Below are positions 1 through 6,210 of a DNA stretch of 6,795 nucleotides, piece by piece. Origin of the DNA: Acidobacteriaceae bacterium (GTDB taxonomy: Bacteria > Acidobacteriota > Terriglobia > Terriglobales > Acidobacteriaceae); contig JASHUR010000077.1 in assembly GCA_030039895.1 (NCBI GenBank), forward strand, positions 1-6,795, read 5' to 3'. The notes beneath the pieces were generated by a model. That model was not told where the DNA came from and did no database searches. It was given only the letters and a program-made list of their open reading frames with translations. Both the position numbers and the translations under genes were made by a program. Within the stretch, counting starts at the first letter, position 1. The number at the start of each line of letters is the position of its first letter.

Positions 1-44
1 AGTCTGCAAATCCAACGTCTCTCCCGAAAGCCAAAAGCCGTCAA
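1..44 (-). CDS. Possible 5' end of a gene running off the left edge
   Basis: On the minus strand a perfect AGGAGG (positions 55-50) stands 5 bases before a TTG codon at 44-42. From that TTG the frame stays open for 14 codons to the window edge, reading MTAFGFRERRWICR. The product cannot be identified from so few residues. Support comes from the strength and spacing of the ribosome-binding site and from the fact that other genes here (the cupin, probably the glycosyltransferase) also use TTG behind a good site. It would lie downstream of the acetyltransferase gene on the same strand, with a terminator-like hairpin between them. The alternative is a chance AGGAGG in non-coding DNA; 14 open codons are no test. 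Confidence 0.4.
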   Translation of the reverse strand, partial: MTAFGFRERRWICR

Positions 45-49
45 CGTCG

Positions 50-55
50 CCTCCT
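50..55 (-). promoter_or_regulatory. Strong ribosome-binding site (AGGAGG) for left-edge gene
   Basis: The minus strand reads AGGAGG followed by CGACG and then TTG. This is a full anti-16S match at normal spacing, and it is the main reason for proposing a TTG-started gene leaving the window on the left. Confidence 0.4.
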
Positions 56-146
56 GTCGCAGAAATGCAATGTGTGGATGGTTGGTCGCGCTTCACACCG
101 CGCCACTATGTTCTTTATACGTCATGCTGATAAGCGGGCTCCGGTT

Positions 147-168
147 AAAACTGTGTGAATTGGCACAG
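147..168 (-). terminator. Weak terminator-like hairpin after the acetyltransferase gene
   Basis: On the minus strand CTGTG (168-164) can pair with CACAG (155-151) across an 8-base loop, followed directly by TTTT (150-147) and AA. It begins 46 bases past the acetyltransferase stop codon, where an intrinsic terminator would be expected. The stem is only 5 bp and the T run is short, so it may be weak or incidental. The rest of 45-214 shows no gene I can support; a TATAAA at about 118 on the minus strand has no convincing -35 partner. Confidence 0.3.
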
Positions 169-214
169 GAAGTGCGCAGGATCGCTCTTCGCATTCGGCA
201 CTGGCTGCGCTCAC

Positions 215-760
215 TTATCTCCCTCGCCGCGCCCGCCATTCCTCTGCCGTAATCTCCCATACTTCCGACAGCAGCCGTCCCGACACATAATCGCGCATCT
301 CCGTCCCAACCATCCGCATGCCGGTCTTTTCCGAAATCCGCCGCGAGGCCGTATTTCCCGCAGCCTTGGGAGCGCGCAGCACATTGAATCCCAGGACATC
401 GAACCAATAGTCGTTTACCTCCGCCACCGCTTCTGTCATCAAGCCGCGTCCTTGCCACGGAATCCCCAGCCAGAATCCACGATTGTTGTGCTCGTTCTTC
501 ACAAGGCCGATTGCTCCAATATGCTCCTGCGGAGATTCCTTCAAGCGCAGCGTCCAGTGCCAGCCTTCCCCGCGCTCCATAGCAGGCAGCGCCGAATCGC
601 GATAATAAGTCAGCGCGCCGTCCGCCGGATACGGCCACGGAACAATCGCACCCAGAAATTTCACAATCTCCCAATGCGGAAAAAGCTCCTGCGTCCGCGC
701 CGCATCCTCAATCTGCAGCGGCCGCAGCACAAGACGCTCCGTCTCAAGCACGTCGGTCAT
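215..760 (-). CDS. GNAT-family N-acetyltransferase, RimJ/RimL type
   Basis: This 181-residue cytoplasmic protein has the layout of the Acetyltransf_3 (RimJ/RimL-like) branch of the GNAT fold, which transfers acetyl from acetyl-CoA to an amine, often a protein N-terminus. It opens with the typical strand ETERLVLRPLQIEDA (residues 6-20). The acetyl-CoA pyrophosphate loop is QGRGLMTEAV (103-112), preceded by the strand GFWLGIPW. The segment NTASRRISEKTGM (136-148) is the usual 'N-x-x-S-x-x-(V/I)xEKxGF' helix of the family. Length is normal for the family. The ATG at 760 fits the domain start, but there is no strong ribosome-binding site before it. It lies 161 bases beyond dapA on the same strand, so it is probably a separate transcription unit or weakly read through. 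The substrate cannot be read from the sequence; an antibiotic or ribosomal-protein acetyltransferase role would be a guess. Confidence 0.88.
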   Translation of the reverse strand: MTDVLETERLVLRPLQIEDAARTQELFPHWEIVKFLGAIVPWPYPADGALTYYRDSALPAMERGEGWHWTLRLKESPQEHIGAIGLVKNEHNNRGFWLGIPWQGRGLMTEAVAEVNDYWFDVLGFNVLRAPKAAGNTASRRISEKTGMRMVGTEMRDYVSGRLLSEVWEITAEEWRARRGR

Positions 761-902
761 GTGGGAAGCTTAGCAAGAAGAATTGAAATCGTCGCAGGGT
801 GCGATCGCATAGGCAAGAGATTCCATGCTTATGCATCGAATCATCTTTGCCGTGAGAAGATCTTTGACGACGGTGCTGCGTATCTGGCGCGTTGCATGAT
901 GA

Positions 903-917
903 CCGCTGAAAAAGCGG
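903..917 (-). terminator. Short hairpin just past dapA, possible weak terminator
   Basis: CCGCT (903-907) and AGCGG (913-917) form a 5-bp perfect stem with a 5-base loop, starting 5 bases after the dapA stop codon on the minus strand. There is no T run after it on the minus strand, so it does not meet the usual intrinsic terminator pattern; it may instead protect the 3' end of the operon transcript. Nothing else in 761-921 looks like a gene on either strand. This stretch should hold the acetyltransferase promoter, but I see no convincing -35/-10 pair. Confidence 0.25.
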
Positions 918-921
918 ATCA

Positions 922-1848
922 CTAGAACATGCGGAGGTCGCCTTCAGGGCGAGGTGCGTGAACAAGCAGGCCGAGCTCTCCGGCGACACGCTCAAGACGG
1001 GCGCGGACGCCCGATGATACGGGCAGCATGGGGAGGCGGTAGTATTCGCCGCACTTGCCCATCATGGACAGAACGGCCTTGACGGGGCCGGGACTGGTCT
1101 CCCAGAAGTTGGCTTCAATGAGCCGGAAGTATTTGCGGTTGATACGGCGCGCCGTGGACCAGTCATCGTTGAGAGCTGCGTGAACCATCTGAGCCATTTC
1201 AGTGGGAATTTCGTTGGACGTGACGGAGACGACTCCGGCGCCGCCAGCGCCGATGACGCCGAGAGCCAGGCTATCGTCGCCGGAATAGACGCGGAATGCA
1301 GGCGGAACCCTGGTGATGAGGCTGGTGATCTGAGTAAGATTCCCGGAAGATTCCTTGATGCCGAGAATGTTAGGGGAAGCTTCAATGAGACGGAGTACGG
1401 TGGCGGGTTCGAGATTGACGCTGGTGCGGCTGGGGATGTTGTAGAGCACAACAGGATGCGGCACGGCGCGGGCGATGGCCTTGAAGTGCTCGAAGAGACC
1501 TTCCTGCGTGGGCCGATTGTAGTAGGGATTGGCGGTGAGGATGGCGCTGATGCCGGGAACAGTTGCAGCAGTGCGGGCACGGTGGACGGCCTCGCGCGTA
1601 GAGTTGTGTGTGCAGCCGGCCCAGATGGGCACGCGTCCGGCGGCAGCCTCAGCAACGATGCGGAGGACGTGGAGCCATTCCTCATCGGTGAGGGTTGGCG
1701 TTTCAGCGGTAGTGCCGCAGGCGACCAGCCAATCTATGCCGTTGTCAACCTGCCATTGGGTGAGTGCGAAAAGTGCCTGTTCGTCAACGCTTCCATCGGA
1801 ACGGAATGGGGTAATTAATGCAGTGCCGCAGCCTGAGGTCAATTCCAT
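922..1848 (-). CDS. dapA: 4-hydroxy-tetrahydrodipicolinate synthase (DapA)
   Basis: DapA condenses pyruvate with aspartate semialdehyde, the first step committed to lysine and diaminopimelate, and is a cytoplasmic TIM-barrel enzyme, usually a tetramer. The 308-residue length is normal, slightly longer than the E. coli enzyme (292). Key residues are in place: the Schiff-base lysine K165 in GIKESSGN; the tyrosine of LYNIPSRT (Y136) and its arginine R141; the threonine pair in GTTAETPTL (45-53); and the YYNRPTQEG segment (109-117), whose second tyrosine normally completes the neighbour's proton relay. The family usually reads GTTGE; here the glycine is alanine (A48). The ATG at 1848 gives a normal N-terminus (TSGCGTALITPF), though no good ribosome-binding site precedes it. 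With only 12 bases after the glycosyltransferase stop, it is probably translated by coupling or by reinitiation. It is the last pathway gene of the operon, which explains the function: aspartate semialdehyde from Asd enters here and the product goes to DapB. Related aldolases (N-acetylneuraminate lyase, KDG aldolase) are less likely given the context. Confidence 0.95.
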   Translation of the reverse strand: MELTSGCGTALITPFRSDGSVDEQALFALTQWQVDNGIDWLVACGTTAETPTLTDEEWLHVLRIVAEAAAGRVPIWAGCTHNSTREAVHRARTAATVPGISAILTANPYYNRPTQEGLFEHFKAIARAVPHPVVLYNIPSRTSVNLEPATVLRLIEASPNILGIKESSGNLTQITSLITRVPPAFRVYSGDDSLALGVIGAGGAGVVSVTSNEIPTEMAQMVHAALNDDWSTARRINRKYFRLIEANFWETSPGPVKAVLSMMGKCGEYYRLPMLPVSSGVRARLERVAGELGLLVHAPRPEGDLRMF

Positions 1849-1860
1849 AACAAGATGAGT

Positions 1861-2712
1861 CTACAACGTCTGATCTTGTGCAGAATTTTCGCTCTGTGCG
1901 TGAGTCTTCTCAAAAGATTTTGCGTCGACAAGAAACCGGAACCAAAAAGTCTGCAGCACATAGAAGATAAAGCCCTCAGCCCCATCGAGAAAGCCAAGGC
2001 GTATGAAATAACGATAAAAAAAGAGGGCAAACGGCCGCACAAAGAGCGGGGTACGGTTGTACAAGCCGCGCAGATAGCGCTTCCGCTCAACGGGGTTCCC
2101 TACCAGACGGCCCCGAACCCGTCCCACACTTTGCGATGTGCTCAGCTCTTCGACTTCTGCGCTGGACCAGCGGTTATGGCGCGCCGTCCATTCCGTCAAA
2201 GACATCCGAAGATCATCGATCATGATGCCTTTGAGCTGTGCGGTGGGGCCTTGTGTGACGTAAAAATGCTGGTCGTAATGACGCGCTTCGCAGCGGCCTG
2301 CTCCAGACCTGAAGAGACGCATATGCCAAGTAGGACATAATCCGCCATGACGGATCGTCCTGCCAAGAAATGTCATTACGCGGGGCAGGAAAAAACCGTT
2401 AAACACGGGATCTTCAGGAAGAGATGCAATTTCCTGGCAAAGCTCTGGAGACACGCGCTCATCGGAGTCGAGATGCAATTGCCAGCGATATTTTACGGGT
2501 AGGGTGTCGATGGCCCAGTTGCGCTGAGCGCCGTAATTTTCAAAAGGGTGTTGCACTACGTTGACGTCAAAGCCGCGGACGATTTCGAGCGTGCGATCCG
2601 TACTGAATGAGTCGATGATATGAATATCATCAGACAGAGATGCCACTGACCGAATCGTGTCTGCTATGGATGACTCGGAGTTGAACGTCAGGATGACAAT
2701 GGATGGCCTCAA
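1861..2712 (-). CDS. Family 2 glycosyltransferase, WaaE/KdtX-like
   Basis: This is a GT-A fold inverting glycosyltransferase (GT2) that probably adds a sugar to lipopolysaccharide core or another envelope glycan at the inner face of the membrane. From the TTG at 2712 it is 283 residues. It begins at once with the nucleotide-binding strand RPSIVILTFNSE; IDSFSTDRTLEI (33-44) and FENYGAQRNWAI (57-68) are typical of WaaE-like enzymes; LDSDERVSPEL (81-91) holds the DxD metal/sugar-nucleotide motif; WHMRLFR (129-135) is the usual acceptor-side motif. The tail (about 221-265) is rich in aromatic and hydrophobic residues with Arg/Lys, suggesting membrane association. A longer reading from a TTG at 2775 would add 21 residues, but it has no ribosome-binding site and puts non-family sequence before the first strand; GGAG stands 8 bases before the TTG at 2712. 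Hand counts on several 60-base lines give about 42-48% G+C (one line 62%) against about 58-60% in neighbouring genes. The exact sugar and acceptor are unknown. Confidence 0.85.
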   Translation of the reverse strand: MRPSIVILTFNSESSIADTIRSVASLSDDIHIIDSFSTDRTLEIVRGFDVNVVQHPFENYGAQRNWAIDTLPVKYRWQLHLDSDERVSPELCQEIASLPEDPVFNGFFLPRVMTFLGRTIRHGGLCPTWHMRLFRSGAGRCEARHYDQHFYVTQGPTAQLKGIMIDDLRMSLTEWTARHNRWSSAEVEELSTSQSVGRVRGRLVGNPVERKRYLRGLYNRTPLFVRPFALFFYRYFIRLGFLDGAEGFIFYVLQTFWFRFLVDAKSFEKTHAQSENSAQDQTL

Positions 2713-2716
2713 CCTA

Positions 2717-2732
2717 AAGACTCCGAAAGGAG
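2717..2732 (-). promoter_or_regulatory. Ribosome-binding site of the glycosyltransferase, within a small hairpin
   Basis: On the minus strand GGAG (2724-2721) lies 8 bases before the TTG at 2712 and decides that start. The same GGAG can pair with CTCC (2732-2729) across a 4-base TTTC loop, so the site could be partly masked in the mRNA. The stem is only 4 bp and may not be stable. Confidence 0.45.
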
Positions 2733-2782
2733 ATTGTTGCGTTAAGAATAGCCGTGCTTTAAGACCGTAAGACAAGATAAAG

Positions 2783-3466
2783 TCAACTTATTTTGCCTGC
2801 AATTTCGCTAAATTCCCAGACGCCGGATTTGCCGGCGATCCATTCAGCGGCGCGGACGGCCCCTTCGGCGAAGCCGCGGCGCGAAAAGGCTTCATGCTTC
2901 AGCTCAATGACATCGTTCTGTGAGCGTGCTTCGACGATGTGAATGCCCGAGGCGTCGCCTTCGCGCTTTGAAATGATTTCGACCTGGAGCGCGGGGTTGG
3001 CAGTCTGGATCACCTGCCTGATGGTGAGCGCCGTGCCGGAAGGCGCGTCCTTTTTGCTGACGTGATGCGTTTCGGTGATGCTGAACTTGTAATCCGGTGC
3101 AGCAAGAGCCAGCTCACGGGCGACACGAAGCATCGCCTGGACTCCGATCGAGAAGTTGGTTCCGTAGAGAAGGCCAGCGCCTTTGCGCTGCGCGAGGGTG
3201 CGCATGTCATTGAGGTGCGCGTACCATCCGGTGGTGCCGACAACGACGCGCGCTCCGTTGGCCAGGCAGGCGCGAAGGTTGGGAATGACGGCCTCGGGCG
3301 TGGTGAAGTCGATGACCACGTCAAAGCCGGCGAGAAAAGGTGCGTTGAGCGCGGAGGCGTTGCGGTTTTCCTCTTCGCCGAGCACTCGGACGCCGTGGCC
3401 GCGCTCGTGGGCGACCTGGGCGACGATGTTGCCGGTTTTTCCGCGGCCGAGAACGAGAAAGAGCAT
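2783..3466 (-). CDS. dapB: 4-hydroxy-tetrahydrodipicolinate reductase (DapB), short form
   Basis: DapB reduces the DapA product to tetrahydrodipicolinate using NAD(P)H. The protein is 227 residues, shorter than the E. coli enzyme (273) but like the compact forms of several other phyla. The N-terminal Rossmann loop is LGRGKTG (6-12), followed by an acidic stretch EEEN (31-34) at the usual cofactor-selecting position. DFTTPE (53-58) and GTTGW (77-81) are conserved. The signature ETHHVSKKDAPSGTA (132-146) carries the catalytic histidine pair H134/H135 and the lysine equivalent to E. coli K163 (K138). NFSIGV (104-109) and the C-terminal HEAFSRRGFAEGAV (191-204) complete the substrate domain. The ATG at 3466 starts 2 bases after the lysC stop, with AAAGG about 12 bases upstream, so translation is probably coupled to lysC. 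The family call is secure; cofactor preference is not certain. Confidence 0.95.
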   Translation of the reverse strand: MLFLVLGRGKTGNIVAQVAHERGHGVRVLGEEENRNASALNAPFLAGFDVVIDFTTPEAVIPNLRACLANGARVVVGTTGWYAHLNDMRTLAQRKGAGLLYGTNFSIGVQAMLRVARELALAAPDYKFSITETHHVSKKDAPSGTALTIRQVIQTANPALQVEIISKREGDASGIHIVEARSQNDVIELKHEAFSRRGFAEGAVRAAEWIAGKSGVWEFSEIAGKIS

Positions 3467-3468
3467 AG

Positions 3469-4917
3469 CTAGTTCGCGCCTTTCGCAGAAGCTGCTGTTG
3501 CAGGGGCAGTCTCAATATCGAAGATATCGGGGTCGGGATCGTTGAAGAAGGCGGCATGCAGGGAGCGGATTGCCTCTTCGGCTTCGTCCTCCTCGACCAT
3601 GAAGCTCATGTTGATCTCCGATGCACCCTGAGAGATCATGCGCACGTTGACGTGACGGATGGCGTCGAAGACGCGGGCAGCGATGCCGTTCTGACCGCGG
3701 ATATTTTCACCGACCATGCAGATGAGGGCCTTGCGGCCTTCGTATTTCACGTCCGCCAGCTTGCTGAGGTCGGCGGCGATCTCGGGCAGCTTCTCGTTCG
3801 AGTCGACGGTGAGCGAAACGGAAACCTCAGAGGTCGAGACCATGTCGACCGCGCACTTGTGGCGGTCGAAGACTTCGAATATGGCGCGCAGGTAGCCGTG
3901 CGACATGAGCATGCGACTGGCGACGACGTCAATGATAGTGAGGCGGCGCTTGAGCGCAATGGACTTGAAAGGGCTGCGGCAGTGCGGCGCGAGAGAGATG
4001 ATACGCGTGCCTTCGTTTTCAGGATTACGCGAGTTTAGGACAAAGACAGGGATGTTCTTTTTCACCGCGGGCAGGATGGTGGCCGGATGGAGAACTTTTG
4101 CGCCGAAGTAGGCAAGCTCAGCAGCTTCCTCAAAGCTGATGGTCTTGACGCGCAGGGCCTCGGGAACGATGCGCGGGTCGGTGGTCATGATGCCGTTGAC
4201 GTCGGTCCAGATCTCGATCGCCGCGGCGTCGATGCCGCCACCGACGAGCGCGGCAGTGAAGTCGGATCCGCCGCGACCGAGGGTGGTGGTGATGAGCTTG
4301 TCGGGCGCGGAGTCCATGGAGGAGCCGATGAAACCGCCCATGACGACGGTGCGGCCAGCGGAGGCGTGAGGCAGGACGTGCTCTTTCAGGCGTTGCTCGA
4401 TGAGCGCATCCTGCGGAACGGCCTTGCCGTGTTGCGCATCCGTGACGATGGAGGCGCGGGAGTCGACGTGAACGGAGTCGAGGCCGGCATGACTGAAAGC
4501 ATCGGCAATCATGCGGCTGGAAAGGCGCTCGCCCATGGAGACGACCATGTCGCTAATGCGCGGGGTAAGCTCGCCGACGGCGGAGAGGCCGCGCAGGATT
4601 TCATCGAGAAAACAGAATTCGCTTTCGAGCCACTGGGTGAGGGCGGGAATGGCCTCGGCCGAAACGAGCGCGGTGGCCGTCTCTACGTGGCGGCAGCGCA
4701 TGCGGGCGGTGATGGCAAGCGCTCCGGCGCGGTCGCCGCGTCCGGCTGCCGCTGCGGCTGCGAGGAGCTGGTCCGTCACCTTGGCCATGGCGCTGACAAC
4801 GACGATGGGCGTAAGACCCTTGTCGTGTCGGCCCTTGACGATGGAGGCGGTACGCCGGATGGCGGTGGCGTCTTCGACGGAGGTTCCGCCGAACTTCATG
4901 ACGACGAGCTTGTTCAT
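3469..4917 (-). CDS. lysC: Aspartate kinase, lysine-sensitive (LysC/AK III-like)
   Basis: Aspartokinase phosphorylates aspartate with ATP, the entry step of the aspartate family pathway. The 482-residue protein is monofunctional: it has no homoserine dehydrogenase domain. The kinase domain (about 1-310) shows KFGGTSV (8-14), SMGERLSSRM (127-136), the TTTLGRGGSDFTAAL segment (210-224) and WTDVNGIMTTDPRIV (237-251). Two ACT domains follow (about 320-390 and 395-465). The first contains MLMSHGYLRAIFEVF and VDMVSTSEVSVSLTVD, close to the region that forms the lysine pocket in E. coli LysC, so feedback inhibition by lysine is a reasonable inference. An alanine run lies at 53-58, and the last 15 residues are an Ala-rich tail. 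Its ATG (4917) overlaps the asd stop in an ATGA arrangement, which implies coupled translation; dapB follows after 2 bases. Threonine-sensitive or insensitive forms cannot be ruled out by eye. Confidence 0.95.
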   Translation of the reverse strand: MNKLVVMKFGGTSVEDATAIRRTASIVKGRHDKGLTPIVVVSAMAKVTDQLLAAAAAAGRGDRAGALAITARMRCRHVETATALVSAEAIPALTQWLESEFCFLDEILRGLSAVGELTPRISDMVVSMGERLSSRMIADAFSHAGLDSVHVDSRASIVTDAQHGKAVPQDALIEQRLKEHVLPHASAGRTVVMGGFIGSSMDSAPDKLITTTLGRGGSDFTAALVGGGIDAAAIEIWTDVNGIMTTDPRIVPEALRVKTISFEEAAELAYFGAKVLHPATILPAVKKNIPVFVLNSRNPENEGTRIISLAPHCRSPFKSIALKRRLTIIDVVASRMLMSHGYLRAIFEVFDRHKCAVDMVSTSEVSVSLTVDSNEKLPEIAADLSKLADVKYEGRKALICMVGENIRGQNGIAARVFDAIRHVNVRMISQGASEINMSFMVEEDEAEEAIRSLHAAFFNDPDPDIFDIETAPATAASAKGAN

Positions 4918-5990
4918 GCGGAAACGGCCGCCAAATTGTGTTTCGAGGGGTCGAGTTTACCGAGCGAGACGAGCAGCTCGGCATTGAGCAGGGCTGCTCC
5001 GGCTGCGCCGCGAATGGTGTTGTGCGAGAGCACTGTGAACTTCCAGTCGAGCAGCGAGCAGGGGCGCAGGCGTCCAACAGTGGCGGTCATGCCGTTGCCG
5101 CGCATCTTGTCAAGGCGGGGTTGGGGACGGTCATCGAGCGGGGTGAATTCGACCGGCTGCGCAGGAGCGGTGGGAAGGTCGCGTCCGGCGAGCGGAGTGA
5201 ATTCGCGCCAGGCTGCGAGGAGTTCGTCGCGGGTGGCCTTGCGGGAGAGCTTGATGCTGACGCTCTCGGTGTGTCCGTCCTCGACGGCGACACGGTTGCA
5301 ATGTGCAGTCATTTTCGCGTCGAGCGGACGGACGATTTTGCCGTCGCGGGAGCCGAGCAGGCGGAGGGTTTCGGCCTGCATCTTTTCTTCCTCATTCTTG
5401 ATGTAGGGAACGACGTTCCCGAGGATGTCCATGGAGGCGACGCCGGGGTATCCGGCTCCGCTGACGGCCTGCATCGTGCTGACGAAGATGGAGTCGACGC
5501 CGAAGCGGTCGACGATGGGCTTGAGGGCGAGGACGAGGCCGATGGCGGAGCAGTTGGGATTGGTGACGATGTATCCGCCGGACTGCCTGCGCCACTCCTG
5601 GTTTTCGAGGATAGGCAGATGGTCGGCGTTGACCTCGGGGATGACGAGGGGCACATCCTGGTGCATGCGAAAGGCGCTGGAGTTGGAGATGACAGCGCAG
5701 CCGGCTGCGGCGAAGGCGGGCTCCATTTCGCGGGCGATGTCGGCGTCGAGCGCGGCGAAGATGACCTTGGGCGCGCCCTCGGAAACGGCGGGCGAGATGG
5801 TCATGTTGGCGATGCGCTCAGGGAGCGGTGTGTCGAGCTTCCAGCGGACGGCTTCGCCGTATTTCCTGCCGCTGGAGCGATCGCTGGCGGCGAGCCACGC
5901 CACCTCAAACCAGGGGTGGTTCTCAAGAAGCTGGATGAAGCGCTGACCGACCATTCCGGTCGCACCGAGGATGCCAATTTGTTGACGCAT
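4914..5990 (-). CDS. asd: Aspartate-semialdehyde dehydrogenase, fungal/archaeal type
   Basis: Asd converts aspartyl phosphate to aspartate semialdehyde with NADPH, the branch point to lysine/diaminopimelate and to threonine/methionine. At 358 residues it resembles yeast Hom2 and archaeal enzymes more than the E. coli Asd: ILGATGMVGQRFIQLLENHP (7-26), SSGRKYGEAVRW (39-50), QAVSGAGYPGV (174-184), CNRVAVEDGHTE (231-242), DDRPQPRLD (286-294), LSHNTIRGAAG (321-331). The active-site cysteine is C147 in NPNCSAIGL and the general base is H240. The ATG at 5990 is chosen because the NADP-binding strand begins 5 residues later. The frame stays open upstream to 6251, but that extra 87 residues is basic, Pro-rich and unlike any Asd. 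The last ~14 residues (KLDPSKHNLAAVSA) run past the Hom2 C-terminus. It is first in the operon, and its stop codon overlaps the lysC start. Only a weak AAGA-like ribosome-binding site is seen. Confidence 0.95.
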   Translation of the reverse strand: MRQQIGILGATGMVGQRFIQLLENHPWFEVAWLAASDRSSGRKYGEAVRWKLDTPLPERIANMTISPAVSEGAPKVIFAALDADIAREMEPAFAAAGCAVISNSSAFRMHQDVPLVIPEVNADHLPILENQEWRRQSGGYIVTNPNCSAIGLVLALKPIVDRFGVDSIFVSTMQAVSGAGYPGVASMDILGNVVPYIKNEEEKMQAETLRLLGSRDGKIVRPLDAKMTAHCNRVAVEDGHTESVSIKLSRKATRDELLAAWREFTPLAGRDLPTAPAQPVEFTPLDDRPQPRLDKMRGNGMTATVGRLRPCSLLDWKFTVLSHNTIRGAAGAALLNAELLVSLGKLDPSKHNLAAVSA

Positions 5991-6029
5991 GTAGTTGTCT
6001 TTCGATCCGTCGTACAAAAATCCTGGGAA

Positions 6030-6053
6030 GCCGGGCGGGTGAGGGGCCGGGCG
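6030..6053. repeat. 8-bp direct repeat in the asd leader
   Basis: GCCGGGCG occurs at 6030-6037 and again at 6046-6053, a 16-base step, inside the non-coding region just upstream of asd. In such G+C-rich sequence this may be chance, but the step equals that of the second repeat pair at 6161-6185. Confidence 0.4.
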
Positions 6054-6160
6054 TTGTTCGGGCTGCCGGAAGCCGCTTCGCTTCACCTCTCCTGCTGTCC
6101 GCTGTGCTTCCAGTGTATCCGGTTCTTTCCATCGCATAAACACGGATGTGACCTCCAGGT

Positions 6161-6185
6161 GCGCGAGCGCCGGCCAGCGCGAGCG
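6161..6185. repeat. 9-bp direct repeat in the asd-cupin intergenic region
   Basis: GCGCGAGCG occurs at 6161-6169 and 6177-6185, again 16 bases apart, with CCGGCCA between. GCGC at 6167-6170 and at 6177-6180 also makes the middle able to fold. It lies about 25 bases past the candidate -10 box of the asd promoter, so it would be in the early leader of that transcript. A tandem protein-binding site is possible but unproven. Confidence 0.4.
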
Positions 6186-6210
6186 AATCTTGCGCTTCAT
6201 CCGGAACATC

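Noticed and set aside
800..809. Perfect palindrome TGCGATCGCA containing GCGATCGC
   Set aside because: A single copy; 10-base palindromes are expected by chance. It is in the gap before the acetyltransferase gene but is not placed against any clear promoter.
155..925. 256-codon plus-strand open frame across the acetyltransferase gene and the gap before dapA
   Set aside because: The translation is Arg/His/Pro-rich with no domain, and it lies opposite a clear GNAT gene. The part over 761-921 has no independent support.
2561..2570. Perfect palindrome TTGACGTCAA
   Set aside because: About six or seven 10-base palindromes are expected by chance in a window this size, and it lies within coding sequence.
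5991..6210. Lysine riboswitch (L-box) in the asd leader
   Set aside because: I could not identify the conserved L-box core or a following terminator; a covariance-model search would be decisive.
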